DNA of 64,000 bases from Marinomonas ushuaiensis DSM 15871 (GTDB lineage: Bacteria > Pseudomonadota > Gammaproteobacteria > Pseudomonadales > Marinomonadaceae), in contig NZ_JAMB01000007.1 of the NCBI RefSeq assembly GCF_000521805.1, positions 1 to 64,000 on the forward strand, read 5' to 3'. The first letter of the stretch is position 1, and each line of letters begins with the position of its first letter. This document shows positions 9,654 to 19,030 of the stretch, piece by piece. Below the pieces are notes generated by a model, which searched no databases, was not told where the DNA came from, and saw only the letters and a list, made by a program, of their open reading frames with translations. The position numbers were made by a program, and so were the translations under genes.

Positions 9654-9990
9654 TGTTTGTCCCTCATTGAAATGTTTTGGATGGCGAAGCCTTTAGTAAA
9701 CCTAAAGTTACTTCTTGAATGTAGATAACGCTTAATGAAATAGTTATCTACAATGCATCCGAGAATTATTTTTGTTGTGAGTAGTTGTTGAATTTATCGG
9801 TGAAAATAATCACATTACCGTCAAGATAATGAAATATTTTTGGCCTATCTCAAGACCTGTGACGATTCTAGGTTGCTCAGGTTGGATAATCTTTCAAAAT
9901 TCTCTTACAAAGTTGTAAAAAGATACGATACGGTGTCTTTAGTCAAAAATGTAAGAGGAAATGTTTTTGAGAGCTTCAGTCCCAAAACAA
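9654..9990. other. putP upstream region, no gene
   Basis: About 340 bp between the putP start and the hexR terminator. It is AT-rich and presumably holds the putP promoter. Short frames on the plus strand cross into hexR and its terminator and lack ribosome sites, so I see no gene here. Confidence 0.6.
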
Positions 9991-10015
9991 GAAAGGCACA
10001 TAAAATGTGCCTTTC
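9991..10015 (-). terminator. hexR terminator
   Basis: A perfect 10-bp stem (9991-10000 with 10006-10015) with a 5-base loop is followed on the minus strand by TTGTTTT. It begins 13 bp past the hexR stop. Confidence 0.85.
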
Positions 10016-10028
10016 TATCATCGAGATA

Positions 10029-10892
10029 TTACTTTTCGATTTTAGGTAGACGAGTGTCTTGCACGCTTTGTTTGAGCTTTTTAAGGTGGGCGTTGAACTC
10101 AGGGCCTCGTTTTAATAGAACGCCTGTTGCTAGTGCATCAATTAAAGTCAAATAGACGATACGAGAACTCATTGGGGTATAGATGTCTGTATCTTCAGTC
10201 TCTTCAATTGGCAATACAATTGAGCAATGCTCTGTCAGTGGAGAGCCAGGGTTAGTTATGCCTATAACAGAAGCGCCAGCTTCGCGAGCGACTCGTGCCG
10301 TTTCGATTAATGGCAATGTACGACCTGTATAGGAGATAACGACAACCGCATCACCAGGGTGAGTCCCTGCTGCCGCCATACGTTGTACTAGAATGTCTAT
10401 ATAAGCGACGACAGGCATATTCAGACGAAAAAACTTATGGTGTGCGTCTTGAGCAACTGGACCTGAAGCACCCAAACCATAAAATTCAATTCGGCGAGCT
10501 TGTGCCAAAACATCAACAGCACGACTGATAAGGTGTTCTGGAAGAATCTCTTGAGCGCGAGTTAAATTATTTTTTGCTGCTTCAAATATTTTGGTTGTCA
10601 CCGCACCTGGTGCATCATCTGGCTCTACGTTTAAATTTACGTAAGGTGTGCCTGTTGCTAAGCTTTGAGCAAGGGATACTTTAAAATCAGGAAAACCACT
10701 GCCAATAAGACTACGACAAAAACGGTTGACGGTTGGTTCGCTTACTTGAGCTCGTGCTGCAAGTTTGGCGATACTAGAATGTATGGTTGTTTTAGGATCC
10801 GCAAGAATGGCTTCAGCTACTTTTCGCTCAGATTTGCTTAAAGTGCTCAGTCGCTCTTGTATCTTACGAATAATATCTTCATGTTTATTCAT
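10029..10892 (-). CDS. hexR: Transcriptional regulator HexR (RpiR family)
   Basis: HexR is a repressor of central carbohydrate genes whose binding is relieved by the Entner-Doudoroff intermediate KDPG. The 287-residue protein has an N-terminal RpiR helix-turn-helix (about residues 1-77, with LSKSERKVAEAIL and SEPTVNRFCRSLG-like GSGFPDFK) and a SIS sugar-isomerase domain (about 125-260, with YGLGASGPVAQDAHHKFFRLN and ISYTGRTLP). The presence of exact and near HexR operators at gap/edd, 4 kb away, supports the assignment over other RpiR proteins. No clear HexR palindrome is visible in its own 88-bp upstream region, so autoregulation is not evident. Confidence 0.94.
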   Translation of the reverse strand: MNKHEDIIRKIQERLSTLSKSERKVAEAILADPKTTIHSSIAKLAARAQVSEPTVNRFCRSLIGSGFPDFKVSLAQSLATGTPYVNLNVEPDDAPGAVTTKIFEAAKNNLTRAQEILPEHLISRAVDVLAQARRIEFYGLGASGPVAQDAHHKFFRLNMPVVAYIDILVQRMAAAGTHPGDAVVVISYTGRTLPLIETARVAREAGASVIGITNPGSPLTEHCSIVLPIEETEDTDIYTPMSSRIVYLTLIDALATGVLLKRGPEFNAHLKKLKQSVQDTRLPKIEK

Positions 10893-10980
10893 TTATCTGC
10901 TTCAAGTTGTCTATTGACTCGGATTGTTGATTTGTTCATTCTGACAGCCGCTTACAATTCTGGCAATAAAATCATTAAAA

Positions 10981-11862
10981 ATGACGGCATTATATAAGTA
11001 TTTTTCAAAGATGGCAGGCATATTGCCAAGGTCTTCTAAGATTGAAACGACAGAGTTCAAAGACGGCTTTTCAAATAGAGTATATTTGATTCATTGGGAT
11101 CAATTACCACAGCTCGTATTGCGAGTGCCAAACATTGATTGTTCTGCCTTCTTCATTAATCGTTCTGATGAAATCAACACACTAAAATTTGCGGCATCGG
11201 CAGGTTTGTCTCCAAAAGTTGTTTGGCATGATGAATTCGGTGGTGTTGCTTGTAATTTTGTAAGTCAGCATTCTTTGGATTGGTCTGTAGTTCATCAAGA
11301 TAAAGATATTGTTCGTATCGCTCAAACACTTACTAAGGCTCATAGCTTGCCAATCAGTGAGCATGAGTATTTGGTTTTTGATGTTATTGAGCATTACTTT
11401 AAAATGATCAAACAGCATGGTGTAAACGATATTTCAGTCTGCGCTGAATATGAGTACCTTTATGCAATCTTTGAACAGTTAGTTCGTCCTACAATGATTC
11501 TTCCCTCTGTGCTTTGCCATAATGATCTGAATCCTAAAAACTTTCTTATGGATGACGAAAAGCTTTGGCTAATTGACTGGGAGTATTCTGGCGCAGGTGA
11601 TGCTTTGTTTGACCTTGCCGTTATTGCAAAATCTCATAATTTAGATGATAGACAAATTGCTTTGTTGGTTACTTCTTATCAACCGGATTTACCAATGAAA
11701 GAAGCGCTTGCAGCGATCTCTGACTATATTAAGGCGTATGGATTGAGAGAGATGGTTTGGTTGTTACTGAAGCATCTACTAACACCAGAAGACACAATAT
11801 CACTTGAGTATTATTATGAATTCAAGACAACGCCAAGTTTGAATCCCTTTCCTCTAGTGTAA
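10981..11862 (+). CDS. Choline/aminoglycoside-kinase-like phosphotransferase
   Basis: This 293-residue protein belongs to the APH/choline kinase fold. It has an N-terminal ATP-binding lobe (TTEFKDGFSNRVYLI near 23-37 and a lysine-free LVLRVP strand near 43-48) and the catalytic Brenner-type motif CHNDLNPKNFL near 179-189, followed by the metal-binding LIDWEYSGAGDALFDLA. These resemble bacterial LicA/thiamine kinase-like proteins that phosphorylate choline or a related small alcohol; the real substrate cannot be read. The start is uncertain: no strong ribosome site precedes 10981, and an ATG at 11011 is possible. It is divergent from hexR and 30 bp upstream of ung, so probably cotranscribed with ung. 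Confidence 0.8.
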   Translation: MTALYKYFSKMAGILPRSSKIETTEFKDGFSNRVYLIHWDQLPQLVLRVPNIDCSAFFINRSDEINTLKFAASAGLSPKVVWHDEFGGVACNFVSQHSLDWSVVHQDKDIVRIAQTLTKAHSLPISEHEYLVFDVIEHYFKMIKQHGVNDISVCAEYEYLYAIFEQLVRPTMILPSVLCHNDLNPKNFLMDDEKLWLIDWEYSGAGDALFDLAVIAKSHNLDDRQIALLVTSYQPDLPMKEALAAISDYIKAYGLREMVWLLLKHLLTPEDTISLEYYYEFKTTPSLNPFPLV

Positions 11863-11892
11863 ATAAATGAACCTGTTAAAGAGAATGAAGCA

Positions 11893-12612
11893 ATGGAATT
11901 AGCATCAGATTGGAATGAATGGTTGGCTGATGAGTTTGATAAAGACTACATGAAAACTCTGGAGCAATTTTTACAATCCGAAAAACAAAAATGTACGATT
12001 TATCCTGAAGAGGCTGATTATTTTATGGCTTTAAACCAGACGCCTTTTAATAAGGTAAAAGTCGTGATTCTTGGACAAGATCCTTATCACGGTCAAGGCC
12101 AAGCCCACGGCTTGTCTTTTTCCGTTAAGCCTGGCGTTAAAGTGCCGCCATCTTTAATTAACATTTACAAAGAGCTGGAAACGGATTTAGGCATTTCTCC
12201 TGTTAATCACGGTTATCTACTGCAGTGGGCAGAGCAGGGCGTTTTATTGCTGAACAGTGTTTTAACGGTTGAAGCTGGAAAAGCAGGCTCCCATCAGAAT
12301 AAAGGCTGGGAGATTTTTACGGATAGGATTATTAAGCTTATTGATGAAGAGCATAATGGTGTTGTTTTCATGTTATGGGGGGCTTATGCTCAGAAAAAAG
12401 GACGACATATAGATCGCCAAAAACATTATGTATTAGAAAGTGTTCATCCTTCTCCTTTGTCCGCGTATCGTGGTTTTTTAGGTTGCCAACATTTCTCGAA
12501 AGCAAATGCCTATTTGGAGAAACTTGGCAAAGAATCAATAGAATGGAAGTTAAGCCCTATTGAGCACTGTACTGAATTAAAAGAAAACGAGCAGATAATG
12601 CTTCCGCTTTGA
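11893..12612 (+). CDS. ung: Uracil-DNA glycosylase
   Basis: Ung excises uracil from DNA, starting base excision repair. The 239-residue family 1 enzyme has the water-activating motif GQDPYHGQ (catalytic Asp63), the uracil-binding FSV strand after AHGLS, the LLLNSVLTV stretch, and the DNA-intercalating loop HPSPLSAYRGF with His185. All key residues are intact. The C-terminus has a roughly 20-residue extension beyond the conserved core, which may be lineage-specific. The start follows a GAATGAAG-type weak ribosome site. Confidence 0.97.
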   Translation: MELASDWNEWLADEFDKDYMKTLEQFLQSEKQKCTIYPEEADYFMALNQTPFNKVKVVILGQDPYHGQGQAHGLSFSVKPGVKVPPSLINIYKELETDLGISPVNHGYLLQWAEQGVLLLNSVLTVEAGKAGSHQNKGWEIFTDRIIKLIDEEHNGVVFMLWGAYAQKKGRHIDRQKHYVLESVHPSPLSAYRGFLGCQHFSKANAYLEKLGKESIEWKLSPIEHCTELKENEQIMLPL

Positions 12613-12651
12613 AAAAAATGGCGTCTATTAACTGAATAGGACGCCATTTTT
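12613..12651. terminator. Bidirectional terminator between ung and ygfZ
   Basis: A long inverted repeat with one bulge around the GGCGTC/GACGCC core is flanked by an A-tract and a T-tract. It sits between convergent genes and could terminate both. Confidence 0.85.
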
Positions 12652-12664
12652 GTATAGGGGTATT

Positions 12665-13657
12665 TTACTTTGTGGCTTCTAATGAATACGGCAGCGGGAG
12701 CATTGAAATATCTTTGCCATCTAGCAAGAAGTGTTCTGTCTCATTTGGATCAATATTTAAAATGATCTGTGCTAATTGTCCACCTTGGATATTTTCAACA
12801 GAGAAGACATGGCCAATGTTTTTGCCTTGATCGTCCATAAGCTCTTTTGTCGTATCAAGGTTGCCCTCCCATTGAAACAAAGCCAACTGCTTTTTGGATT
12901 TCCCACGATATTGCATGCGGGCCACAATTTCTTGCCCAGTATAACAACCCTTAGTAAAGCTAATGCCGCCTGTACGTTGCATGTTTAGCCATTGAGGTAA
13001 AACAGTTTCGCTTTGAGCTTGAGTAATAATAGGGCGAACAGCTAAAGCTGACAGTGCGATTAGCTCTTTGTTTTCTTCTTTAATTGAAGTATTTTCGAGA
13101 TCGGTAATAAGCCATTGTGTATCAATTGGGTAATGGTTAAGTGTCATAGAAACGATGTTGTTTTTATGGGTAATGGGAAGTGTTTCTGATAACTTTTCTG
13201 GCACAACCTCCATGTTGTTGAGCGTCGCACGAGCATAAACATGGAAAGCATCGTTATCATTGATCAATTCTGTTTTAAAAAATACAGCGTACTTTTTTAA
13301 ATGCAGTAATGTCGTTTCAACCAAGTCCCTGTCCATAAGTATAAGAATGTCGTCGTCTTTTTGGACAATATAAAAGCTCGTAATAATGCGACCTTTAATA
13401 CTGCATATGGCACCATATAAACCGTCACTTGAAGACAGTTTATTTATGTCGCATGTTATTTGACCCTGTAAAAGTTTTTTTGCATCCACGCCGGTAATGC
13501 GCAAAACCCCAATGTCATGCAATCTTGCAATGGCGGTTTTGCCTTGTAATGACGAAGTTATTGTGTCGTAAGGTAAGGTCATAAAGTCATTTCCATAAAA
13601 AGTCGCAACTGTGCTGTCTGGGTAGTCTATCAGTAATGACTGTTTTTGTTTTTTCAA
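12665..13657 (-). CDS. ygfZ: Folate-binding tRNA-modifying/iron-sulfur protein YgfZ
   Basis: YgfZ is a folate-binding GcvT-like protein that supports iron-sulfur cluster enzymes such as MiaB-type tRNA modification. The defining motif K-G-C-Y-T-G-Q-E is present near residue 238, with the essential cysteine. The 330-residue length fits. The N-terminal part (HDIGVLRITGVDAKKLLQGQITCDI) matches the GcvT-like fold. The start given here is a TTG at 13657 with a weak ribosome site, so the first two dozen residues are uncertain. In many relatives this gene adjoins sdhE; here sdhE is 8.8 kb away on the other side of the polyol cluster. Confidence 0.9.
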   Translation of the reverse strand: MKKQKQSLLIDYPDSTVATFYGNDFMTLPYDTITSSLQGKTAIARLHDIGVLRITGVDAKKLLQGQITCDINKLSSSDGLYGAICSIKGRIITSFYIVQKDDDILILMDRDLVETTLLHLKKYAVFFKTELINDNDAFHVYARATLNNMEVVPEKLSETLPITHKNNIVSMTLNHYPIDTQWLITDLENTSIKEENKELIALSALAVRPIITQAQSETVLPQWLNMQRTGGISFTKGCYTGQEIVARMQYRGKSKKQLALFQWEGNLDTTKELMDDQGKNIGHVFSVENIQGGQLAQIILNIDPNETEHFLLDGKDISMLPLPYSLEATK

Positions 13658-13841
13658 TCTTTCATTACGGAATGATTTGGCTCATATTTTTGGCATTTCA
13701 GCAATACAAAGGAAAATCGGGAAAAAACGATGTGAATCTTTTGTATCGTTTTTACTATGGCATATAAGCTGTTAATTTAAGTGTAGAATGGTGCATTGGA
13801 TTGTAAAAATAATAACGAATTTTAATGAGACGAGTGAGAGC

Positions 13842-15329
13842 ATGTATTTAGGTCTTGATTTAGGAACTTCTGGGTTAAAGGGCGTCATCATTGACGATAA
13901 AGGCAACGTACTCGCGCAAGAATCTGTTTCTTTGAGCGTGAGTAGTCCCTGCGCGACTTGGTCAGAACAAGACCCTTTATCTTGGTGGCAAGCTTGCATC
14001 GATGTTATCCAGCAGCTACATCAACGTTTGGATTTAAGCAAATTAAAAGCGATAGGGCTATCGGGACAAATGCACGGAGCGACTTTATTAGATGCTCAAG
14101 GTGACGTACTCCGCCCTTGTATCTTATGGAATGATGGACGTAGCCAAATGCAGTGTCAGGATTTAATGAACACCTTTCCTGAGCTTATCGAACGATCCGG
14201 AAACCTTGTTATGCCTGGTTTTACGGCGCCTAAAATTCGTTGGGTAAAAGAAAATGAACCTGAAGTTTTTGAAAAGTTAGCGTTTGTATTGTTGCCTAAA
14301 GATTATTTAGCCTATCGTCTAACAGGTTTTATGTCATCTGACTGTTCTGATGCAGCAGGAACATTATGGTTGAATCCAGAAACTCGCCAATGGGATGATG
14401 TTTTATTGGCCGCGACAGGCTTAACGCAAGCGAACATGCCTAAAGTGCATGAAGGCTGTGATCTTGTTGGCGTTCTTTCCGAAGAGTCTGCGCAAGCACT
14501 TAACCTTCCTGAATTACCTGTTGTGGCTGGTGGTGGCGATAATGCAGCAGGAGCCGTCGGTATGGGTGTAACGAATGCCGGACAAGGTTTTGTGTCATTA
14601 GGAACTTCGGGCGTTTATTTCACCGTAAGCGAATCTCATAAAGCCAACCCTGAAAACACCGTGCATGCATTTTGCCATGCGTTACCAAATCGTTGGCATC
14701 AAATGGGCGTTACTTTGAGCGGGGCAAACAGTCTTGCTTGGTTTGCAAAGTTAGTTGATAAAACCGTACCTGAATTGTTAGATGCATTGGAAGAGTCTGA
14801 GCTTCAGCGTACCAGTGTTTTATTCTTGCCTTACCTTAACGGAGAACGCACACCACATAACGACCCTTTGGCGAATGGGCAATTTGTTGGTTTAACAAAT
14901 GCCACTGACCTTAATGGCATGACACTGTCTGTGTTGGAAGGTGTTGCTTTTTCTCTGTTAGATTGTCAAAACGCATTAGCAAACGCTGGAAGTATTGTGG
15001 ATGAGCTGTCTTTAATCGGTGGTGGTGCACGCTCAGCTATGTGGCGAAAAATTATCGCCAATGTGTTGGATAAGCGCCTTATTTATCGAGATGGTGGCGA
15101 TGTTGGGCCCGGTTTAGGTGCTGCACGTCTGGCTTTGTTAGGTGAGCAGCAAAGCCAAGGGAAAGACATTGAGGAGCTAATAGCAGAGTATTGCACTATG
15201 CCGGATATTTTAGCTTCCCATGAGCCAGATGAAGAAATGAAAGTTTACTATCAGAGAAAGTATGAACTTTACCAGTCTCTTTACCACGTCACAAAACCTT
15301 TAAACGAGGCGTTATCTAATTTGTCTTAA
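13842..15329 (+). CDS. xylB: Xylulokinase
   Basis: Xylulokinase phosphorylates D-xylulose to xylulose 5-phosphate, entering the pentose phosphate pathway. The 495-residue FGGY-family protein starts LGLDLGTSGLKGVIID (phosphate-binding loop), has GLSGQMHGATLLD and the ILWNDGRS motif, and near the C-terminus the second family signature LIGGGARSAMWRKIIANVL. The frame opens at 13788, but the ATG at 13842 begins exactly as homologs do and has a GAGAG ribosome site. With mannitol dehydrogenase and a polyol ABC importer close by, it would act on xylulose made from D-arabitol, as mtlY does in the Pseudomonas fluorescens mtl operon. It is transcribed toward the rest of the cluster. Confidence 0.94.
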   Translation: MYLGLDLGTSGLKGVIIDDKGNVLAQESVSLSVSSPCATWSEQDPLSWWQACIDVIQQLHQRLDLSKLKAIGLSGQMHGATLLDAQGDVLRPCILWNDGRSQMQCQDLMNTFPELIERSGNLVMPGFTAPKIRWVKENEPEVFEKLAFVLLPKDYLAYRLTGFMSSDCSDAAGTLWLNPETRQWDDVLLAATGLTQANMPKVHEGCDLVGVLSEESAQALNLPELPVVAGGGDNAAGAVGMGVTNAGQGFVSLGTSGVYFTVSESHKANPENTVHAFCHALPNRWHQMGVTLSGANSLAWFAKLVDKTVPELLDALEESELQRTSVLFLPYLNGERTPHNDPLANGQFVGLTNATDLNGMTLSVLEGVAFSLLDCQNALANAGSIVDELSLIGGGARSAMWRKIIANVLDKRLIYRDGGDVGPGLGAARLALLGEQQSQGKDIEELIAEYCTMPDILASHEPDEEMKVYYQRKYELYQSLYHVTKPLNEALSNLS

Positions 15330-15355
15330 TGATGTTTTGAATTTTCTTGAATGCA

Positions 15356-15395
15356 AAAAAATGCCGCTATCAACATAATGATAGCGGCATTTTTT
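15356..15395. terminator. Bidirectional terminator between xylB and the AraC gene
   Basis: A 17-bp perfect inverted repeat (15356-15372 with 15379-15395), loop ACATAA, runs from an A-tract to a T-tract. It can serve both convergent transcripts. Confidence 0.95.
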
Positions 15396-15457
15396 ATCTA
15401 ACTTAGTTATTACATTCAACGGTTTATACTTTAGGATTCAATAGTTTAAACGTTTAT

Positions 15458-16357
15458 TTAGTGATTCATTGGTATAGAGCCTTCTATACGAATGTTACTT
15501 TGGATTCGAAAGTCTCTTGGCGTGACGCCTTTTAACTCATGAAACCGACGATTGAAATTGGCCACATTATTAAAACCAACTTGAAAGCAAATGGTTGCGA
15601 TTTGCTGGTCAGTTTCTGTTAGTAAGCTACAGGCACGACTGATTCGAACACGATTAACAAATTCAATAAAACGATTGCCTGTGGCTTTTTTAAAAAATCG
15701 TGAAAAATGGCTATCAGACATACCAATTAAACCAGCAACGCTAGAAAGCGTAATATCATGATTGTAGTTTTGAGTGACATGATCAACTACTGTATTTATT
15801 TTTCGCTGTAAGGTTTCGTTGGATTTTAGATCAATCTGAACCGTTGAGAGTAAGCGATAATCAGGTGTTTTAGCTAATTTTTGTAGTAGTGGTAAGGCGA
15901 TAATTAATCTTGATAAGCCACTCGAATCACGAACACGTTGAAATGTTTCTTTTAAATATTCATGGTCTAAGTCAAAAAATTCAATACCTGATTTTGCCCT
16001 AGCCAGCATGGGAATAACTTCGGCTAACTCCGGTATGATTTTCATTCCATTGGAAAAAGATTCATGATCAAAGCGAATGACCATATCTCTTACTTCTACG
16101 CTTTGTTTATCATTTTGACAGATCCAATTATGAGGAAGTCTGGGGCCAGTTAAGATAAGTTGTCCGGGGGAATAGTTACCAATATAGTCTCCGACAAAGA
16201 CTTTACCGGATGTTTCGACCATAAAGTGCAGTTCATAGTCGTCATGTGCATGCCAGCGAATCAGATCACTTGGGTGGCCATGCTCAAGGTATCTAATGGT
16301 TTCGTTGTCTTGAACAATTTCATATTCAGGCGTGATGCGTTTGGCAGTAGTCGACAT
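15458..16357 (-). CDS. AraC-family regulator of the polyol cluster (MtlR-like)
   Basis: This is a 299-residue AraC/XylS-type regulator. Residues about 25-110 form a cupin-like sensor (HAHDDYELHFMVETSG), and the C-terminal 100 residues hold the two helix-turn-helix units, HDITLSSVAGLIGMSDSHFSRFF and the family signature ending VGFNNVANFNRRFHELKGVTPRDFR. The layout resembles MtlR, the activator of mannitol operons in Pseudomonas. The frame opens with TTG at 16372, but the ATG at 16357 is preferred. It lies downstream of mtlD on the same strand, 128 bp away. It likely controls the mtlE promoter; the specific inducer is inferred only from context. Confidence 0.87.
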   Translation of the reverse strand: MSTTAKRITPEYEIVQDNETIRYLEHGHPSDLIRWHAHDDYELHFMVETSGKVFVGDYIGNYSPGQLILTGPRLPHNWICQNDKQSVEVRDMVIRFDHESFSNGMKIIPELAEVIPMLARAKSGIEFFDLDHEYLKETFQRVRDSSGLSRLIIALPLLQKLAKTPDYRLLSTVQIDLKSNETLQRKINTVVDHVTQNYNHDITLSSVAGLIGMSDSHFSRFFKKATGNRFIEFVNRVRISRACSLLTETDQQIATICFQVGFNNVANFNRRFHELKGVTPRDFRIQSNIRIEGSIPMNH

Positions 16358-16485
16358 AATATTCTCGCTCAAGCAGGTAAAAACATTTTTACGCCATTGC
16401 TCTGTTCTGCTTTTTATTATTTATAAAAACACACCCAAGAAAGCAAAAAATATTCGCTTACTTCCTTGAGTTTGATGACTTCTAT

Positions 16486-17916
16486 CTAACCATATTTAGT
16501 CATGTTTGTCTGGATTGCTTGTGTGAGTTGTGCCACAAAATCTGGAAATTCGATTGGTACAGTACCCCATAAAAAACGATCTGTAGCAAAAGCCTGTATC
16601 CCTGTGCTGTCATTACTAAAAGCAGATAGGGATGCTTTGTTTGGTTCATGGTAAGGCGTATCTATTTTCCCTTGGTTCGACAACTGCATGAAGGTAAACC
16701 AACTAGCGATACCTTGAATCGTTTTACTTGGTGTGCCGCCTTTCTTATAAACGCCTTCTAGCGTTGGAAAAACGAAAATTGGAAACTTCGCGTAACCGTC
16801 GGTGCAGATACGCTCCACAGTATCGCCAATGTTAGCGTTACTAAAGCGCTGCATAATAATATTGAAGTATGCAGGTAAATCGACCACAGAGTCGCCAATC
16901 GCAGGGATGGAGTCTTGTAAAATAAAGTCCGCAAAATATTGCTTCAGTTCATCATCACGCATTGCTTCATCAAAATAAGTCAGGCCTTTTAGGGCGGCTT
17001 GATAAGTAACGCAAGTATGACCTGCATTCAAAATACGAATTTTAGCTTCTTCAAAAGGCACAACATCTTTAACGAACTGGGCACCAACTAGGTCAAGAGA
17101 AGGCTTTTTGCCAGCGAAATTGTCTTCAATAACCCACTGGATAAAGTCTTCGCCCATGACCGTCATTTGGTCATCAATACCAAATCGAGATTGAACATCA
17201 TCAACATGCTGTTGACTTGGCTTTGGCGTAATGCGGTCTACCATAGAACAAGGAAAAGAGACGTTTTGTTTAATCCAGTTAGCCAGTTCAGCGTCTTCTT
17301 TAGCTTCTAAAAACTGCATTAATCCAGCTTGGAGAAGTTCGCCGTTATGGCGCAAATTGTCACAGCATAAAAGCGTAATCTTCGCTTTTGATGTTTCACT
17401 GCGCTTTTTCAGGCCTGCGTACAAGAAAGCATAAAGCGTATTTCGAGCACCTTCTATGTCTGCTTTAATAGCAGGGTGATCGAGCATTAATTTGCGGTTT
17501 TCATCAAGATAATAACCACCTTCAGTAACCGTTGATGTTACTAACTGGATATTGGCATCAGCAAGTGCTGAGTCAACATCGTCAGGTGCTTGTGCGCCAT
17601 CGATTTGTTTAACAATAGAACGAATGTGTTCGTAATTCGTTACACCATCCGCTGCCATAGTTTTTAAAATGTATTCACCATCTTGTTCGATAAAACGGGA
17701 AAATGCTTGGCTGTCTTGTGGGCGAATGTTGACACCAATGATTCCCCAATTTTGCTCATTTTCATTCGCTAATAGTTGATCAAAATATACCGCTTGATGA
17801 GCGCGGTGGAATGCACCGACGCCTAAATGTACCACTCCAGCTTGGATCGCTTCTTTTTCATAATTTTGAGCTGAAAGCTGATCCATATTCTTGGAAGTTT
17901 GGAGATAGTTTGACAT
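16486..17916 (-). CDS. mtlD: Mannitol 2-dehydrogenase family polyol dehydrogenase
   Basis: This 476-residue protein belongs to the long-chain mannitol/fructuronate dehydrogenase family, which oxidises D-mannitol to fructose and often D-arabitol to D-xylulose or sorbitol to fructose using NAD. The N-terminal VVHLGVGAFHRAHQAVYFDQLL matches the family opening; the catalytic region includes RILNAGHTCVTYQAAL (about 292-307), with KIRILNAGH holding the conserved lysine, asparagine and histidine. It starts 1 bp after the ATP-binding subunit gene, so is translationally linked to the importer. Its partnership with xylulokinase suggests arabitol as one substrate. Fructokinase is not in the window. I use mtlD in the Pseudomonas sense (mannitol 2-dehydrogenase, not mannitol-1-phosphate dehydrogenase). 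Confidence 0.92.
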   Translation of the reverse strand: MSNYLQTSKNMDQLSAQNYEKEAIQAGVVHLGVGAFHRAHQAVYFDQLLANENEQNWGIIGVNIRPQDSQAFSRFIEQDGEYILKTMAADGVTNYEHIRSIVKQIDGAQAPDDVDSALADANIQLVTSTVTEGGYYLDENRKLMLDHPAIKADIEGARNTLYAFLYAGLKKRSETSKAKITLLCCDNLRHNGELLQAGLMQFLEAKEDAELANWIKQNVSFPCSMVDRITPKPSQQHVDDVQSRFGIDDQMTVMGEDFIQWVIEDNFAGKKPSLDLVGAQFVKDVVPFEEAKIRILNAGHTCVTYQAALKGLTYFDEAMRDDELKQYFADFILQDSIPAIGDSVVDLPAYFNIIMQRFSNANIGDTVERICTDGYAKFPIFVFPTLEGVYKKGGTPSKTIQGIASWFTFMQLSNQGKIDTPYHEPNKASLSAFSNDSTGIQAFATDRFLWGTVPIEFPDFVAQLTQAIQTNMTKYG

Positions 17917-17917
17917 T

Positions 17918-19012
17918 TTATGCTTCCTCAGGAATGACAGAAATTACACGATCATTTTCGTTAAACAGAATAATTTCCTGCACATCTATGTTAATACTGA
18001 CGTCTTGTCCGTCTTTTAATTCACTGCGAGCAGGCGCTTTGACTATGATTGTTTGATCATTGCCAAGCTGAATGTGCGCGTAAGCTTCAGAACCTAAGTG
18101 TTCAACCAGTTCAATACGGCCTTGAATGTCACCATCTTGTTCAACCAGAGTCATGTGTTCAGGGCGAATGCCAACGATAGTTGAAGCTGATAATGATTCT
18201 TTAAGGCGATTAGCAGGAAAATCAATCTGATTGCCCAGTAAATCAATGGCTAGATTGTTGTCTTGAAGTGCTGCTTTGTTTGCTGGTATTAGATTCATTT
18301 TCGGTGTGCCAATGAATTCGGCAACAAAGCGGCTGTTTGGTTGTCGGTACAGTTCAAGTGGCGTACCAACTTGTTCTATTTGCCCAGCGTTTAAGATAAC
18401 CACTCGGTCCGCTAACGTCATTGCTTCAATTTGGTCATGAGTTACATAAATCATGGTTGTACCAAGCTTTTTATGTAGGCGAGCAAGTTCCAAGCGCATC
18501 TGAACACGAAGTGCCGCATCAAGGTTAGACAGTGGCTCATCGAACAAGAAAACTTTAGGTTGGCGAACAATCGCACGACCAATAGCAACACGCTGACGCT
18601 GGCCACCAGAAAGTTCTTTCGGCTTACGGTCTAGTAATGGATCAAGCTGTAATGATGCGGAAACTGAACGTACTTTTTCTTTGATTTCAGCGTCAGGCAC
18701 TTTTGCAAGGCGAAGTGCAAACGATAAATTGTCTGCAACCGTCATATGTGGATAAAGCGCGTAAGACTGGAATACCATGGCTAAATCACGTTTTGAAGAA
18801 GCCAATTCTGTGATATCGCGGCCGTCTAGTTCAATCGTGCCGCCAGTGCTGGATTCAAGGCCCGCAATAGTACGTAATAGCGTGGATTTACCACAACCAG
18901 AAGGGCCGACGAAAACAAGGAATTCGCCTTCAGTGATAGAGAGATTAATACCGCGAAGCGCGTGATAGTTGTCGTAGTGTTTCTGTAGCTCTGTAATCGT
19001 TAAGTATGACAT
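17918..19012 (-). CDS. mtlK: Polyol ABC importer ATP-binding protein (MtlK/SmoK/UgpC type)
   Basis: This 364-residue ATPase powers the carbohydrate uptake (CUT1) importer encoded upstream. Walker A GPSGCGKST (about residues 36-44), the signature LSGGQRQRVAIGRA, Walker B VFLFDEPLSNLDA and the switch histidine of IYVTHDQ are all intact. The C-terminal 120 residues form the TOBE/MalK-type regulatory domain, where catabolite regulation often acts. It sits between the permease and dehydrogenase genes, 18 bp from the former and 1 bp from the latter. One such ATPase can serve several CUT1 importers in a cell. Confidence 0.94.
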   Translation of the reverse strand: MSYLTITELQKHYDNYHALRGINLSITEGEFLVFVGPSGCGKSTLLRTIAGLESSTGGTIELDGRDITELASSKRDLAMVFQSYALYPHMTVADNLSFALRLAKVPDAEIKEKVRSVSASLQLDPLLDRKPKELSGGQRQRVAIGRAIVRQPKVFLFDEPLSNLDAALRVQMRLELARLHKKLGTTMIYVTHDQIEAMTLADRVVILNAGQIEQVGTPLELYRQPNSRFVAEFIGTPKMNLIPANKAALQDNNLAIDLLGNQIDFPANRLKESLSASTIVGIRPEHMTLVEQDGDIQGRIELVEHLGSEAYAHIQLGNDQTIIVKAPARSELKDGQDVSINIDVQEIILFNENDRVISVIPEEA

Positions 19013-19030
19013 GTGAAAGCTTCCTAATAA

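Noticed and set aside
9840-10155. Short plus-strand frames between putP and hexR
   Set aside because: They lack ribosome sites, cross the hexR terminator hairpin and run antisense into hexR.
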